The notes beneath the pieces are model-generated. The model searched no databases. It saw nothing but the letters and a program-made list of their open reading frames with translations, and had not been told where the DNA came from. DNA of 64,000 nucleotides. Source: Pithys albifrons albifrons. Its lineage: Eukaryota; Chordata; Aves; Passeriformes; Thamnophilidae. Both the position numbers and the translations under genes were made by a program. This document shows positions 29,731-55,651 of this stretch, piece by piece. Every line of letters starts with the position of its first letter. Positions within the stretch are counted from its first letter, which is position 1. Location of the stretch: the NCBI RefSeq assembly GCF_047495875.1, contig NC_092460.1:7058520-7122519 (forward strand). Direction: 5' to 3'.

Positions 29731-29766
29731 AAGGGGTACACACGGAGGAACTGGACAGTGAACTAG
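29731..29766 (+). CDS. MAGI1: MAGI1 36-base microexon, acidic insert between WW domains
   Basis: The exon is 36 bases, phase 1 at both ends, between GAGAAG and the donor GTAAAT. With the flanking bases it encodes EGVHTEELDSEL, a strongly acidic peptide between WW1 and WW2 that is also known from mammalian MAGI1. Because the phases match, skipping would delete exactly twelve residues and keep the frame, so it can act as a cassette exon. Its acceptor is purine-rich near the AG, and the donor is weak in its last bases, consistent with regulated use. Whether it is skipped in this species is not visible. Confidence 0.88.
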   Translation, partial: KGYTRRNWTVN

Positions 29767-37422
<7,656 letters not shown>

Positions 37423-37515
37423 AATGGACAGAGGAGTGTCCATCTGTCCCACCACCCGCTGCTCCAAACCATGTTTCAAACAACCAAGAGGCAGTTCGAG
37501 AAGCACCAGTGCAAG
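37423..37515 (+). CDS. MAGI1: MAGI1 exon, proline/alanine-rich linker between WW2 and PDZ1
   Basis: The exon is 93 bases, phase 1 at both ends, between CCTCTCTAG and the donor GTAACA. It encodes EWTEECPSVPPPAAPNH, then VSNNQEAVREAPVQ, a flexible linker that starts with the EWTE word known from MAGI1. Compared with mammalian MAGI1 the middle is diverged, as expected of a linker. Matching phases mean it could be skipped in frame. No domain is expected here. Confidence 0.9.
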
Positions 37516-43150
<5,635 letters not shown>

Positions 43151-43181
43151 TAAAACATTTCTTCTTGAAATTTAAAAAGAA

Positions 43182-43187
43182 AATAAA
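43182..43187 (+). promoter_or_regulatory. MAGI1: Possible intronic polyadenylation signal (AATAAA)
   Basis: AATAAA lies 52 bases behind the donor of the PDZ2 exon and shortly after the stop codon (TAA at 43151-43153) that read-through would meet. A T/G-rich stretch (TGGGTTTTGTCCTGAGGTG) follows at about 43233-43251. Together they could end a short transcript. AATAAA occurs often by chance in AT-rich introns. Confidence 0.25.
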
Positions 43188-45074
43188 AATGCATGTCATG
43201 AAAGATCTGCTCTCCTAAGCCTCTCTGGGGAAATGGGTTTTGTCCTGAGGTGTAGGAATTGCCCTAAGTTGGCAGTTGTCAGGTCACATAGATGTTTAAA
43301 ATTATTTATTGTGTGATGCTGCACTGGCAGGGAAGTGCAGGTTCCCATGGGCACAGGCACTGCACTTGTCCTCTGGTAGTGGGGCTGAAGGGTGCTGTGG
43401 TTACACATGTGGCTACACCTTTACTTACATAACAAACCCTGGTCTCATACTCATAAAACTTGAGTATTTTAAATACAATGTGGACATTCCTTGAGCTCTT
43501 CTGGGAGATGAAAAATTCCGGTGATATGTTCTGTAATTTGCAGTGCATTCAAATCAGATACTTGATCACCCTTCACTCGGTAAGGGTTACACCTGGGATA
43601 CAGTTGGGAGTGTAGGAGAGAATTTAAACTTCTCTAAATTGTAAGCAATTGCAGTGTTACTTCTGGACATACTTGTTTGCTGTGCATCTGGGAGCTGAGC
43701 TCATTTTTGGTTGCATTGCTGAGGCCACCAGCAGGTACAAAACCCATCCCACCGTCAGTATGTTTGCAGACCACATGGAGAATGGATGGCAGGTGATCTG
43801 TCAGTGATCAGTCCATCCACAGAAACTCTTCCCTTGCACATAGTAAGTGTAAAGTAACCTGAGCTAGCACCCCCACCTCTCATAGCACATTTCTATCCTG
43901 TGGATTAAGATTGCTGGAATAGGGTCAAACTCACAGGGAAAGTCCAAGTCAGTGTTGAGTGCAAAGTCAATAGCACAGGTCTCAACTCTCCCTCCCTCTG
44001 CTATGGCATTGGCAGTGGGAGTCTCAGTTGCAGTGGTTTCTATGGAAGACACAGACATCGCCTCACAGGGATGAGCAAAGTTAAGCTGACAGACAGGTGC
44101 TGGACACAGCCCCCAGCCAGTCCTGGGAGGAGTTTGTGCTATAAAAGTACTTTCTAAAATGTTCTGATTGTAGTAAGTTAGCAACAAAAGCCAGCCCATT
44201 TTAACAGGGGACAAGTTGCTTCTTGAATTTAAAACTCTGGTTTGTTGTTTTCAAATACCTATTTCAAGGCATTGAAGGCATTGATTCTGCAATTAATAGC
44301 AGCTCTGGAGATTGCAGTGCCCTTCCTATGCTCCTTTTCCAAGTGCTTAGTGTGTTTTTTATATTTTGATAGTAAATTAAAAAGTAGAGAACAGAATATA
44401 TTAAAAATTCTTCAATTCTCAAAGTGTGCATTCCTTAAAGACTTTCAGTACTGGAGTGATTTAAAAAATGCACTGCATTCTCATGATTAATATCTGTATT
44501 ATGGAGAAAATATGGTTGGAAGAAAAATAGCAGCTATTATTAATCCTCCTGGAGAGTGCATATATATCTGGTAACACCATACATTAATTATTTGAATTGT
44601 GCCTGACATTTAATAATTCTCCTTATGCCTTGAAGGCATAATGAAAAGATTTGATGAGGAAATAAAAGCATAGTATTAATAAAATAGTAAATAGTTCCCT
44701 GGCAATCTTGTTAAATCTCTCCTTTTTTTAATTTAATCAAGATATTAACGACATGTTGAGCATTTGCTATCACCTTCCTAGACAGGTACCATTTCAGTCT
44801 CCTTGAACTACCTCCCTCCCTCCTTCAGGGTCCTGACATTTCCATCTCAGCACAGAGCAGTTGCAGTTTCAAATTTCACGCTTTCGTGGTACAGGACTCA
44901 GAATTTGATGGTCCTGAATCCACAGTTAATCAGTGAAACAGGTTTTTCTTCACACCCAGAGGAAACCTGGACCAAAAGGCACTCAACCTATGTCAGAGAA
45001 GCCAAGCAGAGTATGGGCAGTTAGTAGCCTCAAAACCAAAACCAGGTTTGTTTAAAGCTTGTAAGATGATGCTG

Positions 45075-45682
45075 GTGGCTGAGAGGCTGCACATGCCCCA
45101 GCCATGTGCACTGGCAGCCCAGAAACCACCTGTGTCCTGGGCTGCTCCAAAGCACTGTGGGCAGCAGGGGAGGGAGAGGATTCTGCTCCCTTATGAGCCC
45201 CCACCTGCAGTGCTGCATCCAGCTCTGGGGGCCCCAGCACTGGAACAACAGGGAACAAGTCCAGAGGAAGCCACAAAGATGATTAGAGGGATGGAGCACC
45301 TCTCCTATTAGTAAGGACTTAGACTTGGGATTGTTCAACATGGAGAAGAGAAGGATTCAGGGAGACCTTATAGCACCTTCTAGTGCCTGAAGGGGCTACA
45401 AAGTGTCTGGAGAGGGACTTTTTACAAGGGCATGTGGTGATAGAGCAAGAGTAGGTTTAGATGAGGTACTAGGAAGAAATTCTTGACTGTGATGGTGGTG
45501 AGGCCCTGGCACAGGTTGCCCAGAGAACCTGGGGCTGCCCCATCCCTGGAAGCGTTCAAGGCCAGATTGGATGCAGCTTTGAGCAACCTGGTCTGGTTAA
45601 AGGTGTCCCTGCCCACAGAAGGGGCATAGGAACTAGATGATCTTTAAGTTCCCTTCCAACCCAAACTATTCTGTGATTCTAT
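45075..45682 (+). mobile_element. CR1 LINE, 5'-truncated copy with 3' end
   Basis: The sequence follows CR1: the end of ORF2 (CATGTGCACTGGCAGCCCAG region; TCCAGAGGAAGCCACAAAGA region; GGGATGGAGCACCTCTCCTA), then the 3' part with ACCTTATAGCACCTTCTAGT, GGCACAGGTTGCCCAGAGAA and CCCATCCCTGGAAG, ending CCCTTCCAACCCAAACTATT CTGTGATTCTAT. The 3' terminus is intact, followed by an A-rich stretch. It is 5' truncated, as most CR1 copies are, and has lost some bases in the middle near 45440-45470. It cannot move by itself. It is strong evidence for an avian or other sauropsid genome. The 5' edge is approximate. Confidence 0.93.
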
Positions 45683-47211
45683 TTAAAAAATAAAAAAAAA
45701 GATAGAACTGGCTAAAATCACCCAGCAGTCAGTGCTGCTGCACTTGGGTCCTTTCTTCTGTAACTTTACCCCGTGTTACCCCTGCTAAGTCTTTTATCAG
45801 CAGTACCATCCCCAGACAAGATGCCGCTATTTATTTTGGTCCCGTTGCAGAAATGTACTTTGCTCGGGTGTCTGATGAGCTCTTTCAGGGCTCTCGAAGC
45901 AGTTCTTTAGCTTCCCTGTCACTTCTCCTTTCCTCCTCCTCCCTCTGGTGTCCAGTGAGGAAAGTGCTCAACTGCTGTCAGCATCCTTGCTGCAGCCCAG
46001 CATTTGCATTCAGTCTCACTGTGCAGGAAGCATCCCTGCAACACTAAGGCTGGTGTTTAGAGCTGTCGAAATGATTTTCAGAAGTGATTACTAATCAGGC
46101 AGAAATATATCAGAAAGAGATGTGTAATACACAGCAAAAGCTCTGCCTGCTCCCAGCTGCTGGTGCACTCCCAGCAAGGAGGTGTCATTGTTAAAATGCA
46201 AACCCAGAGCTGCTGAGAGCAGCATGTGAAATATTTACTGTGAAGTATGTTCAGCTGAAGCTCTGGCTTGTGGGAGTGGGCAAATCCTGACACTGCCTCT
46301 GAGTCAGGAACAGAAGGATGATTTCAGGAGGGATGAAGCTGAAATGGCCCCTCTGTGTACTCAGCTGCTAATGTGTCTTCCGCAATCATTTGCAGGATTG
46401 GGGCAGAGGGATAAATACTTTAATACAAAGCCAGGTCATTGAGATTTTGCTTTTCAGAGGCACCATAGAAAACTCACGCTGTGTAGGTTCTGATTTAATT
46501 TTGTGTTTTCCCATTGCTACTCTCTTCTTAAGGGTTGATTTTATTGCTGCTGTTTTCCTGTTTCACCACTACATAGTGCAGGACAGAACTCGCTAAGCAT
46601 ATCTTGAAGGATTCAGAAAGGGTAAACATTGAGCAGAGTCAGGGTGCAGAGAGTTAAATGGGCTGGATGCAAGAGCAGGTCAGCAAAGCTGCTTTTGCTT
46701 AGCAAAATAAAGGAACAGAGGAGACAAAATAATTATTGTCTCTATTAGGAAGGAGAGATAGAATATACTTAAACACAAGAGTTGGCTGAAGAACAACTGT
46801 GTGTTGTTTGGCCGTGAGTAATTTCAACTAGAAATGAGAAGACAGTGCCAAGCCATGAGAGGCTGTTAAGTCAAACTGGAGGAGGCACAAAGGCTTTGCT
46901 GCCTGAAGGTGAAGCTCAGCACATTTGAAGGGGATAGGACATGGTGTCTGCAACAGCAGAGGAGATGTTTGATAACCCAGCAGGACCCTTCAAGGACTGT
47001 GTTCCTCAAAGTAAACCAGCAGTACTGGCTACAAAATGCAGAATTAAGCAAATGTTTTTGTCCCTGCACTGGAAAATGTGATTACACATTTTGGTTATGT
47101 TAAAGAATTTTTGTTAATAAGGCCACAAAAGGCACAAATTTATTTTGAAAGTTTCTAGCTGAAAAGGTATTTTTATCCTTGTAATTACCAAGTACATAAA
47201 GTACTTCTCAC

Positions 47212-47227
47212 AAAAAAAAAAAAAAAA
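47212..47227. repeat. A16 homopolymer
   Basis: Sixteen uninterrupted A bases. No element was recognised upstream, so it is not called as a retroposon tail. Confidence 0.85.
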
Positions 47228-50002
47228 GGAAAGTAATATTATTTGCCACTTGAAATCCATTTGTCATTGAATCCTTGTCTCTGCACAGTAATCAACTGAA
47301 ATAAGCAACTCTCAAATACCTCATTCTGCATGGATTCTATTCATAAAAAAGCAAAATTTTGTCAAAATAATTTCCCTGCTTCCCAAGGGACTTTTATTCT
47401 GTAATTTGTGTCCATATTAAGATAGGTGGGGGCTGCTTCAGAACAAGTTATTCAGCAAAACTACTGTGCTGTATTTTTTGGAGTTGCTAATATCTAACAT
47501 TTGTTCCAGGGAAAACATTTGTGTATCTTATTGATGTATTTTGTCAATTACCTCTGACTAAAGAGGATTTTTTCCCCTCTTAAGTCGGTCTTCAGGTTAA
47601 CCAAAAATACATGTTTGGTTTGTGTTCAGTTACAAGAATTACACTGAGTAGTGTTGGGACAGTTTCCCTTCAAGGCTTTCACAGTTAGTGCTCACTTGCA
47701 TCTTTATTCACCAGGACATCAAAAATAGCATAAACCTTGAGCCTGATCTATGTAATCCCCTGGAAAATGTGTTCCAACTTAGCTCCAGATCAAAGTAAAG
47801 GCATGCAGGTGAAATGTCACTCAGATGCCGTGTGCAAATCAGTGGCATTTCTAATTGCCTTCCCTAGTACCAAATTCACATTAAACTGGGGAATGGAAAC
47901 ACATCTTGTGAAAAAACCCACAACCATATATACTCTGAGAGTTTCACAGCTAAATATGTTTTATGGGAATAAGAATCAATGCAATATCAAATGCTCAGCA
48001 GTGGGCACTTGAGTAAAATGTAAAAGTCCATAGCTAATTCCCTGTTTATGGTTCACTGGAATGGAAGGTGTTTGTGAGGAGCAATGAGGTGGGGAGGGAT
48101 CTATGCCGATAGTCCTGCTCAGCTGGTCCTTTACTCAGTGGGCTCAAGAAGGTCCTTGTGACACATATAACTGCAACAAAAATTTGCAGCAATGGAACAA
48201 AATTACAGAGCTCTAAAGCAATAAACCTACCAAGTCTCCTGAGCTACACGGCCTTCCCTTACTGTTCCAGTGATGCTTTTGGCATGTGAGAGTAATTAAC
48301 CTTTGCACTTCCCATGGAGAAGAATTAACTTCTCCTTTTTATGCTGAAAGTGCATGCTTGAGTCTACTGCCCTGAACTTGAAGGCTCTTTGTGGAGCCTA
48401 AAATGAAAGGACACCTTTTTTCTCTCTGTTTATCTTGCCTTTGAAACATTACATGTAATAGAAAAACACATGCCCTTTCCTTTACACTGTTTGCTGCAGC
48501 TCGGGCTCCCCCCAGCCAGGATAGAGAGAGTTACAGGATCCCTCAGACACAGTGGGAAAACTTTACAAACAATATATCATAACAACGTATAATTGCACAT
48601 TATAATAGTGTAATTGAAATCAAATTGCTCTTTGAGCTCTAAAATGTCAAAATACAATGGTCAGGCATAGATGAGCAGTGGCACTGAGCATTGGATACCT
48701 GAGCTGAGTGTCTGCTATTGCTGCAGGTTTCAGAGGATGTCCCATCACTACTTCATTGTTTCTGCCCCACTACAAACAGGTGTCAGCCTGAATTGTGTAA
48801 GCAAATATATTGCCTTTATACTTGTTCATCAAGAACCTCTCTCCTCATGGAAAATTTCCTCTTCCTGTCCTTAGCAGAAGTGTTGGAACTGGATCATTGA
48901 GTGGTAAGAGACAAAAAAAAAAGTGTTGGAATTACAGCTCCTTTTCAGTTGCTATCCCTAATGATGTAAAACTATGGTAATTAGAGCTGCAATCAACTAT
49001 TCAGTGCAGACTTGAACTCTTTTGAACAAGCCACTCACTTCTGTTTGCCCTTTAGGCTTGCAGCGAAGAGTAAGTTGAAAGTCATGCCACTTAAGCATCG
49101 AGCTGCCAGAAAGTTTCAAACTGTCTTAGCAGCTGCTGAATTAGAGAGAAAGTGAGTCCAAACTGCATTTAGGACAAAAATCACAACCTGGGAATAATCT
49201 AATGGTTACCACAGAGCGTGTTTACCAGTGCCAAAGCTTGTGGAATGGGAAGAAAAGTTCACCGTTTCCAGCAGTGTTTTCAGTTCTGGTGCACAGAGAG
49301 CAGAGCTTTATACTGAGGTCTTTGTCCTGTGCTTGGATCTGTAGGAACCCCTGTCAGCCCCATCTCACTGAGCACAGAGCTGCTGGTACCAGTCATCCTG
49401 CATGCCACCTTCATGGTGGGTTTTCTTACTCTACTCCCCAGCCCACAGTGTTGTGACAGCTCCTTCCCTCAACCCCCAGAGCACAAGTAGATCTAATTCC
49501 TTCCTGCCCTCTGGTGTGCTCGACTCACCTCTCCATTTTTGAAAATCTCATTTCAAGTGACCTCCTTTTACTTCTGTAAACCACCACCAAAGCTCCCAGT
49601 ACCTTCGACTCGGGTATCTTCCACAAACCCCTTGCTGAATCTTTCAGCAATTTGTTGCTCAGCAGAGGTTATTTTGAGCTGAAAATTACCTGATATGTAG
49701 TTCAAATAATACCATACAGAAATAACAGGTGGGGGAATATTTGTGATTCATAGCTCATAGGCACCCCTCACTGGTTAGTAAATCATACTTAGAAAATCAG
49801 AATTGTATTATGCTTAAAGAAATACGTGTCCATGTGTAATGCCAAGATTTATTTTTCAAGTTCATTACTTTGTATTCTGGGGTTATTACTGTGTAATTCC
49901 AGAGTTACAGATTTCCTGATTAAACCTGGGATCTCATTTGGCTTTTAAAAATATATCTTCAGTCGCTTCCTTTTGTTCATTTTTTTTCCTGTTTCCTTTA
50001 AG

Positions 50003-50043
50003 GCGGTTTGCCTGGAAAGAAGGGAATCAGATTAGTAAAGTTT
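50003..50043 (+). other. MAGI1: Candidate alternative MAGI1 exon (41 bases)
   Basis: The segment is bounded by a long pyrimidine tract with TTTAAG (ending at 50002) and by the consensus donor GTAAGT at 50044. Entered in phase 1 after the PDZ2 exon, it is open and gives GGLPGKKGIRLVKF, leaving in phase 0. The 32-base exon at 59713 has the same phases and a similar start (GLPVPKK). If it is real, it would replace that exon, because including both would shift the frame. I do not know this peptide from any MAGI1 isoform. It may still be a chance exon-like match. Confidence 0.35.
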
Positions 50044-53000
50044 GTAAGTTGCTCTTCCCCCTGTGTTAGGAATGAAATGAAATGTTTTTAAACTGGTTTA
50101 CAGTGTGCCTTTTCCATTTTCTGAAAACAAACAATCCCAGTAAAAATATATTGCTAAAACTCATGTGCAAGGAAGGAACAGGACTGGGGGAACCTTTAGT
50201 TCAGAGTAGCTGCATTTTTTTTTTATTGCCAAACCATCAAGTTACTCTTTGTAATTCTCTTCTCTCTGTTGAGTGGGATTATACTATAACAAGGCCTTAA
50301 AAAGCTGATGAGACTTTAAAGCAAGTTTAAAGCAAGTTTGATGTCACATTTACTATTCTCTTACAGCCTTATTTGATTAGGGACTAGTATATCAAGGAGC
50401 AGATACAAAAATCAGTTGAAGTCAGAAGAAGATGAAATAAAGGAAATGTTGCAGGTTTGGGTACTTTTAATAAGAAGTTTGAAGTTTGTACCCCTGATTA
50501 GAATTGCTAATGTGCATGTATTTCAATCCACTGTGCAAGTTAATTTTCCTGTAACAGCTCGAGAGTGTTAGATATGCCTTTTTGGGACAATGCTGTGTAT
50601 TGTTATGCAGCACCATACACTGATCACTGGTAATTGGTTTTGTAAAGCAAGCGAGCAGAAACTTGTTTTCTCTTTGTGATAAAAATAAGCCGAACTTAAC
50701 ATTTAAAATCAGGTCGTCTTATAAATAATGTAATATTTGGGGATTACGTGGTGTTTTTCTCCTTCAAAATGCCTTACAGGTGTTAATCTTAGTGACATTA
50801 GCCATTTGGTTTTGATGATCTGAATTTGCAAGGTTTGGGATGACTCTGCTTACCAAAAACACAAAGCAAGGAGTTTTGGTGCTGCTGAAGTGCATGGCAA
50901 GGCTCCCATTAGACTCCAGGAGGCAGCAGGGTTTCACCAAGGTTTTGGATGCCTGCAAATGCCTCCAGCCACAAGGAATAATTGCTGGTAGCTTGTTCAG
51001 GCACCAAATAGTTTGATATATGTTACTAATGTCCATACAAATAGTGCATTTGCGGTAACTAATTAATTGGCATTATCAAGTCCTGCTGGAGTTTCTCAGT
51101 ACAAAGCATCCAGTTGAAATAGTAAGTGACAAATTCAAATATCAAAAAGCCCAAGTGTGCAAAAATCTTACTTTAAGCTCACTAAATTCCAAATATAAAA
51201 ACAGCACATCAGAGTTCTTTCTGTCTTTTTGTTTCAACCCTCTAGTATTCATATCCTATTGCCTTTCCTGAACTATGGGAGACCAAGGAACTCTAAAAAA
51301 GCACATTGTTATATGAAAACCTGATTCCAAACCCAGCAGCTTTATAATATTACAGTTCTGATAATGGAGGAGGCTTGGTGCTGCTGGTATACAAACATTT
51401 TAATGGCCTGCAGAATTTCAAGCTGTTGCTGGTGTGATACATGTGAAGTGCTGACACTAATCTGTTAGTCATTCGAGGCACAAGTGTTTTCCCCTCAGCT
51501 ACCATTCATTAACTCCATTTACACTGATTCTCTCCTAGAAATGAGTAAGTAAATGGAGAGATGCCTGTGAAATCTGCTTTTCGGGTCAGCATCAGCTTTA
51601 CATGAGCTGCCCTGCATTTTTGTGGCAGCATGGCCTATCTATGCTATAGCTTCTGTCCCCCAGATATATGTGTCATCTGAGCTCCAGAGTTGCTTGAAAG
51701 TGTAAAATAGGGTACAACAGTTGCTGATTCATTGTTTAGCATTTTGTTACACATTTTGATGAGTTTCAAGGGTTGGTACAATTTCCTAAAGTTTTGAGCT
51801 ATTTCATTAAGGGTGCTTTAAGATCAGGAGAAAAACCTGTACTTTAATTATTAAGGATGTGAACAATTAACTTGTTTGGAATAATGAAATAATGTCAATT
51901 TTGTGTAGTCCTGCATGCTGACAGCACATTAGTGGTGGTGTGCACGTTACATGCATGGCTGCCTTTCTGTGGCAGGGAATCCAGATCTGCTTGAGCATCA
52001 GTAAGAAAACCAAAGCATTTTCTGAATGCTGGAAGAAAAAAATGGCTGAAATCTTCTCATCAGGGCATTTTATTGCCCAAACCACTTTATCTTGCAGAAA
52101 ACACTAGGCTCTGAGATGAGAACAAAACAGGCAGTTGCTTAGTAAATGAAGGATGAGACCATGAAAACTCTTCCTAAAGAGTTTTTCCCCCTCCCTAGCT
52201 TGAGATTTTTAAATTTGGCAATTTTTTTTACCCTTATGTTTTGATTTGGTTTTAGTATGAAATGCTGAAGTGGTATAAGTGGAGCAACTCAAACCCACAC
52301 AGTGCTGTTTTATATCAAATGTGATGTGATGTAACACAAGGTGGCACAGCAGAACCTAACAGTGTGCATTAGATAAGGCAGCCTCCCACATCTTCATCAG
52401 GATTTGCACAGCAGGAAATGGAGCAGACCTGGAGGTGTGCAGCAAGGAGTGTTTCATTTCACTCAGTTTTTCCTCCTACCCTTGCATACCACCTGGGTGG
52501 CATTTTGGTGTGCATGTACTTGTAAATAATGAGTTTTTATCAGCCACATTGCAGGTAGGTGCAGTAGCTGCTGCCCTGATTTGGCATTGTAATAACAAGC
52601 CATAACAGAACTAATGAGGTATCAGAAATCCAAGAAAGGTCTTTGTTTATCACAGTAAATAAATATGTTTGGAGAGTCATTAAAAGCATAGCAGGTGGGC
52701 AAAACTGAGGAGGAAGGATGGCTCTGTAATGGACTAGTCAATGGTTTTGTTCTCAAATGGATTGGTTTTAAATATCTATCCACCTGTTTGTAAGTCTCTC
52801 CATTCTGAATTTAATTTTTTTTCCCATTCTGCATTGGGGTGTTATGTTTATTCATTTTAAGGTTTATTTTTTCTGAGTCAGACAGTTTTTTATCATGGTG
52901 GTAATAACTAGGAGTATACCAGCTTTAAGACCTTGTTAACCTCTGTCTTTTGTGCCAAAAGATCTGCAGTGTACCATGAGTTGGACTGAGAAAGTCGGAA

Positions 53001-55637
53001 GGACTTGTAGACCAGACAGACTTGGTAGAGGAGGCTGAGCTTCAGGGAGGTGACACAGCTGGCTAAGGGTGCTGGGGCAGGTCAGGACCCTGTGACTGGG
53101 GGTACATGAAGGTGATGATGATAGGGATGTGCAGGTAAATACCGATTTAGTTTTGTTTTGTTTCCATCTTTCAAGGTTAGTTTCTGAGATCTACTACTAA
53201 GTACTTGGAATTATAATGAGTCACTGATTTCTTTTAATGGAAAACTACTTTAAAACTAATAAAGTTATTTTTTGTGAACACATCTGTAGAACCATTGTCC
53301 TCTAGTAAAGATTTTCTGTCTTAGCATGCCATATGTGCATTTTCACTCCGAGGTCTGAATCTGGCTAAACATTCTGTAAGTATTAGCTTATTACTAAGGG
53401 ATGTTATTTATTAACAGCAAAATCAAGTCAATGCCAAGAGGGCCCTATTTGGAGGCATCCCCTTTGTGCAGGCTGCTCTCCAAATACGAAATATGAGAAT
53501 GTGCTATAAGCCACCCAGTCTGGGCATGTGGATTTACACCTCGTAGGAATGCTGTGGTAAGTCTGAAGACATGAAAAGCATAAATAGAGATGTGGCAGTA
53601 GCAGAGTATGGTTTCTCCTCTCCAGTGTTGTCTGTACTAAGCTTGGAGTGGCACATGGGATTGGCATTGAGATGCTGCTGCCCTTTGGTACCTACATGGT
53701 CATGCCACAGGACAGGCAGCTGAGGAGAGCTTTGTACTGGACACCTTCAAAGTTGCAGCAAGCCCTAAAAATTGTGAGATGTGTTCCAGAAACAAAGCTT
53801 GTCAGTCATGGATTTTGTGAGCCTCTGGAAAAAGAATAGGTACCCTCACATAGCCACAAGTGTATGCTGATGTATATGAAAAATAGATATATAATACTTG
53901 TGCATACACACACCTATCTATGTAAGAAGAACATGGGGAGTCTCTAATTACATTCTGGTGGTTAGCTTCTGAAATTTGTGAGATTTTAGAAATTTAATGT
54001 CTATGTACATATTTGTTTAAATATTAACCAAGATTTTCCTTTAAGCGTATGACTCCAACAGCTCGAGCTTTATGATAAGCTCTTCCTTTAATGAGCTTCA
54101 AAATAAAAATGCAGGAACTGCTGACATACTTTCAACCATAGGCTAGATGGTAATTGTCGCACTAATTCTCAATCTCTTTATTATCTTACTGTCTTGGCAT
54201 TACCTTATATATATTACTGCATAGTTAAATTTATATTTTCCTAGTAATTAAATAGCATTTTATTAGCCTATATCTTTTTCATCTCTTCTAAAATCAATTC
54301 TTGTTTGAGATGCTGAAAATATGACTGAGACTTTAACAAGGAGGAATTGTTTTTAGCATCCTGACCAAAAATGAGTATTTGAGGCTAATACAATTTCACA
54401 TCCTTAGAGAGCATCTAGAACTGAAATTCATGTTAATGGCAATAATGTTCTATGCCTCATTATGCTTCTTGTCAGTGACAGTGTGTTAATAATGCCCAAG
54501 ATGATCTCTCCAAAACATTGCTTGCTTAGCATTAGCATTGAACATTAGCATTAGAAATGTGGCATTTTTCACTGCATTTGGTAGTTACCAAACTTGATTT
54601 ATGGCAGGTCTATATTCCTGCAGTGTAAATTATTCTCTTGCTTAAAGCTTGTATTGCATAGCTAATTTTTTTGCTAGTGCAGTGGCACTCTTGTTATGCA
54701 AATCATGATGACAAGCAGAAAAGTTGGACAGGGACAGGTAGGGGATTTCTTGAGGATGCTCCTTATGCCTGCATAGGTTTGCCTCTCTTGCCGCAGGTTA
54801 TTCTTGTTCTTCCTCCAGTCTGAAAAAGATCAACTTTCATCTACTTTTTTAGATAGTATTTGTCCTTTATTAGAAATTCTTTGGCACTGGATTATACAGA
54901 ATCAGGAGGATTGCTTTGTCACCACCAACCTCCTGTTCCCTGCCCCCCTGGCAGCACTAATGGCCATTAGCATTAATTATTTAAAGTTCCTTGTTTTGCA
55001 CACAGAAAGCAGTGATCAATGCCCAATGCCAGGTACATGGTTGTGTACCCCCTGACTCTGGTACTTTACCTAAACCTCATTTTTCAAAGTGTCTGTTTTC
55101 TTTGATACAGCCTTTGGTTTTTATTCAGAGCGGTGTAAGCACTATTTAGAAAGCTTGAGGGTTGGTTTTTTTTAGGCAGGAACATTTTCTCTGTAAATGT
55201 TAACCTTATGACACAGTCTAAAATATTTTTCTTGTGTTTTTATTCATCTCCAACTAATTTTCAGCAGTTGTGCATTCTGGGCTGCAGACAACATAATGGC
55301 AAAACCTAACGAGTGACCTTTCCACTTAGACTCACATATGGCTTATTCTGCTGTTAGATATGGATGGTCCACAAGGTGTCCATGTTGGAATTGTTAAGGA
55401 ATTGGGGAAAGTGAAGATCCAGACACAGCTGTTCTTTTCCTTCATAGGCAAAACCACGCCAAAACTGAAAAATGTTGAGCAGTATTCACAGATGTTCTAA
55501 ATCATAAATAAGATGATAGTCTGGCTTCCAGAATGGCTCTTAGCAATTCCACAAGCCTTTGTCCTATGGGTGGATTGTACAAACTGGCACTGAATTGTTC
55601 CAACTTCTGTTAAAATCCCATCAAAATATGTACTTTT

Positions 55638-55651
55638 GGGGGGGGGGGGGG
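55638..55651. repeat. G14 homopolymer
   Basis: Fourteen uninterrupted G bases followed by TG. Such runs are prone to length change and to sequencing error. Confidence 0.85.

Noticed and set aside
45422..45616. Minus-strand open frame as a gene
   Set aside because: It lies within the CR1 element, on its antisense strand.
49036..49151. Exon-like segment with CCCTTTAG before it and GTGAGT after it
   Set aside because: It is open only in the frame that does not fit the phase 1 end of the PDZ2 exon; in the required frame it meets a stop within eight codons.
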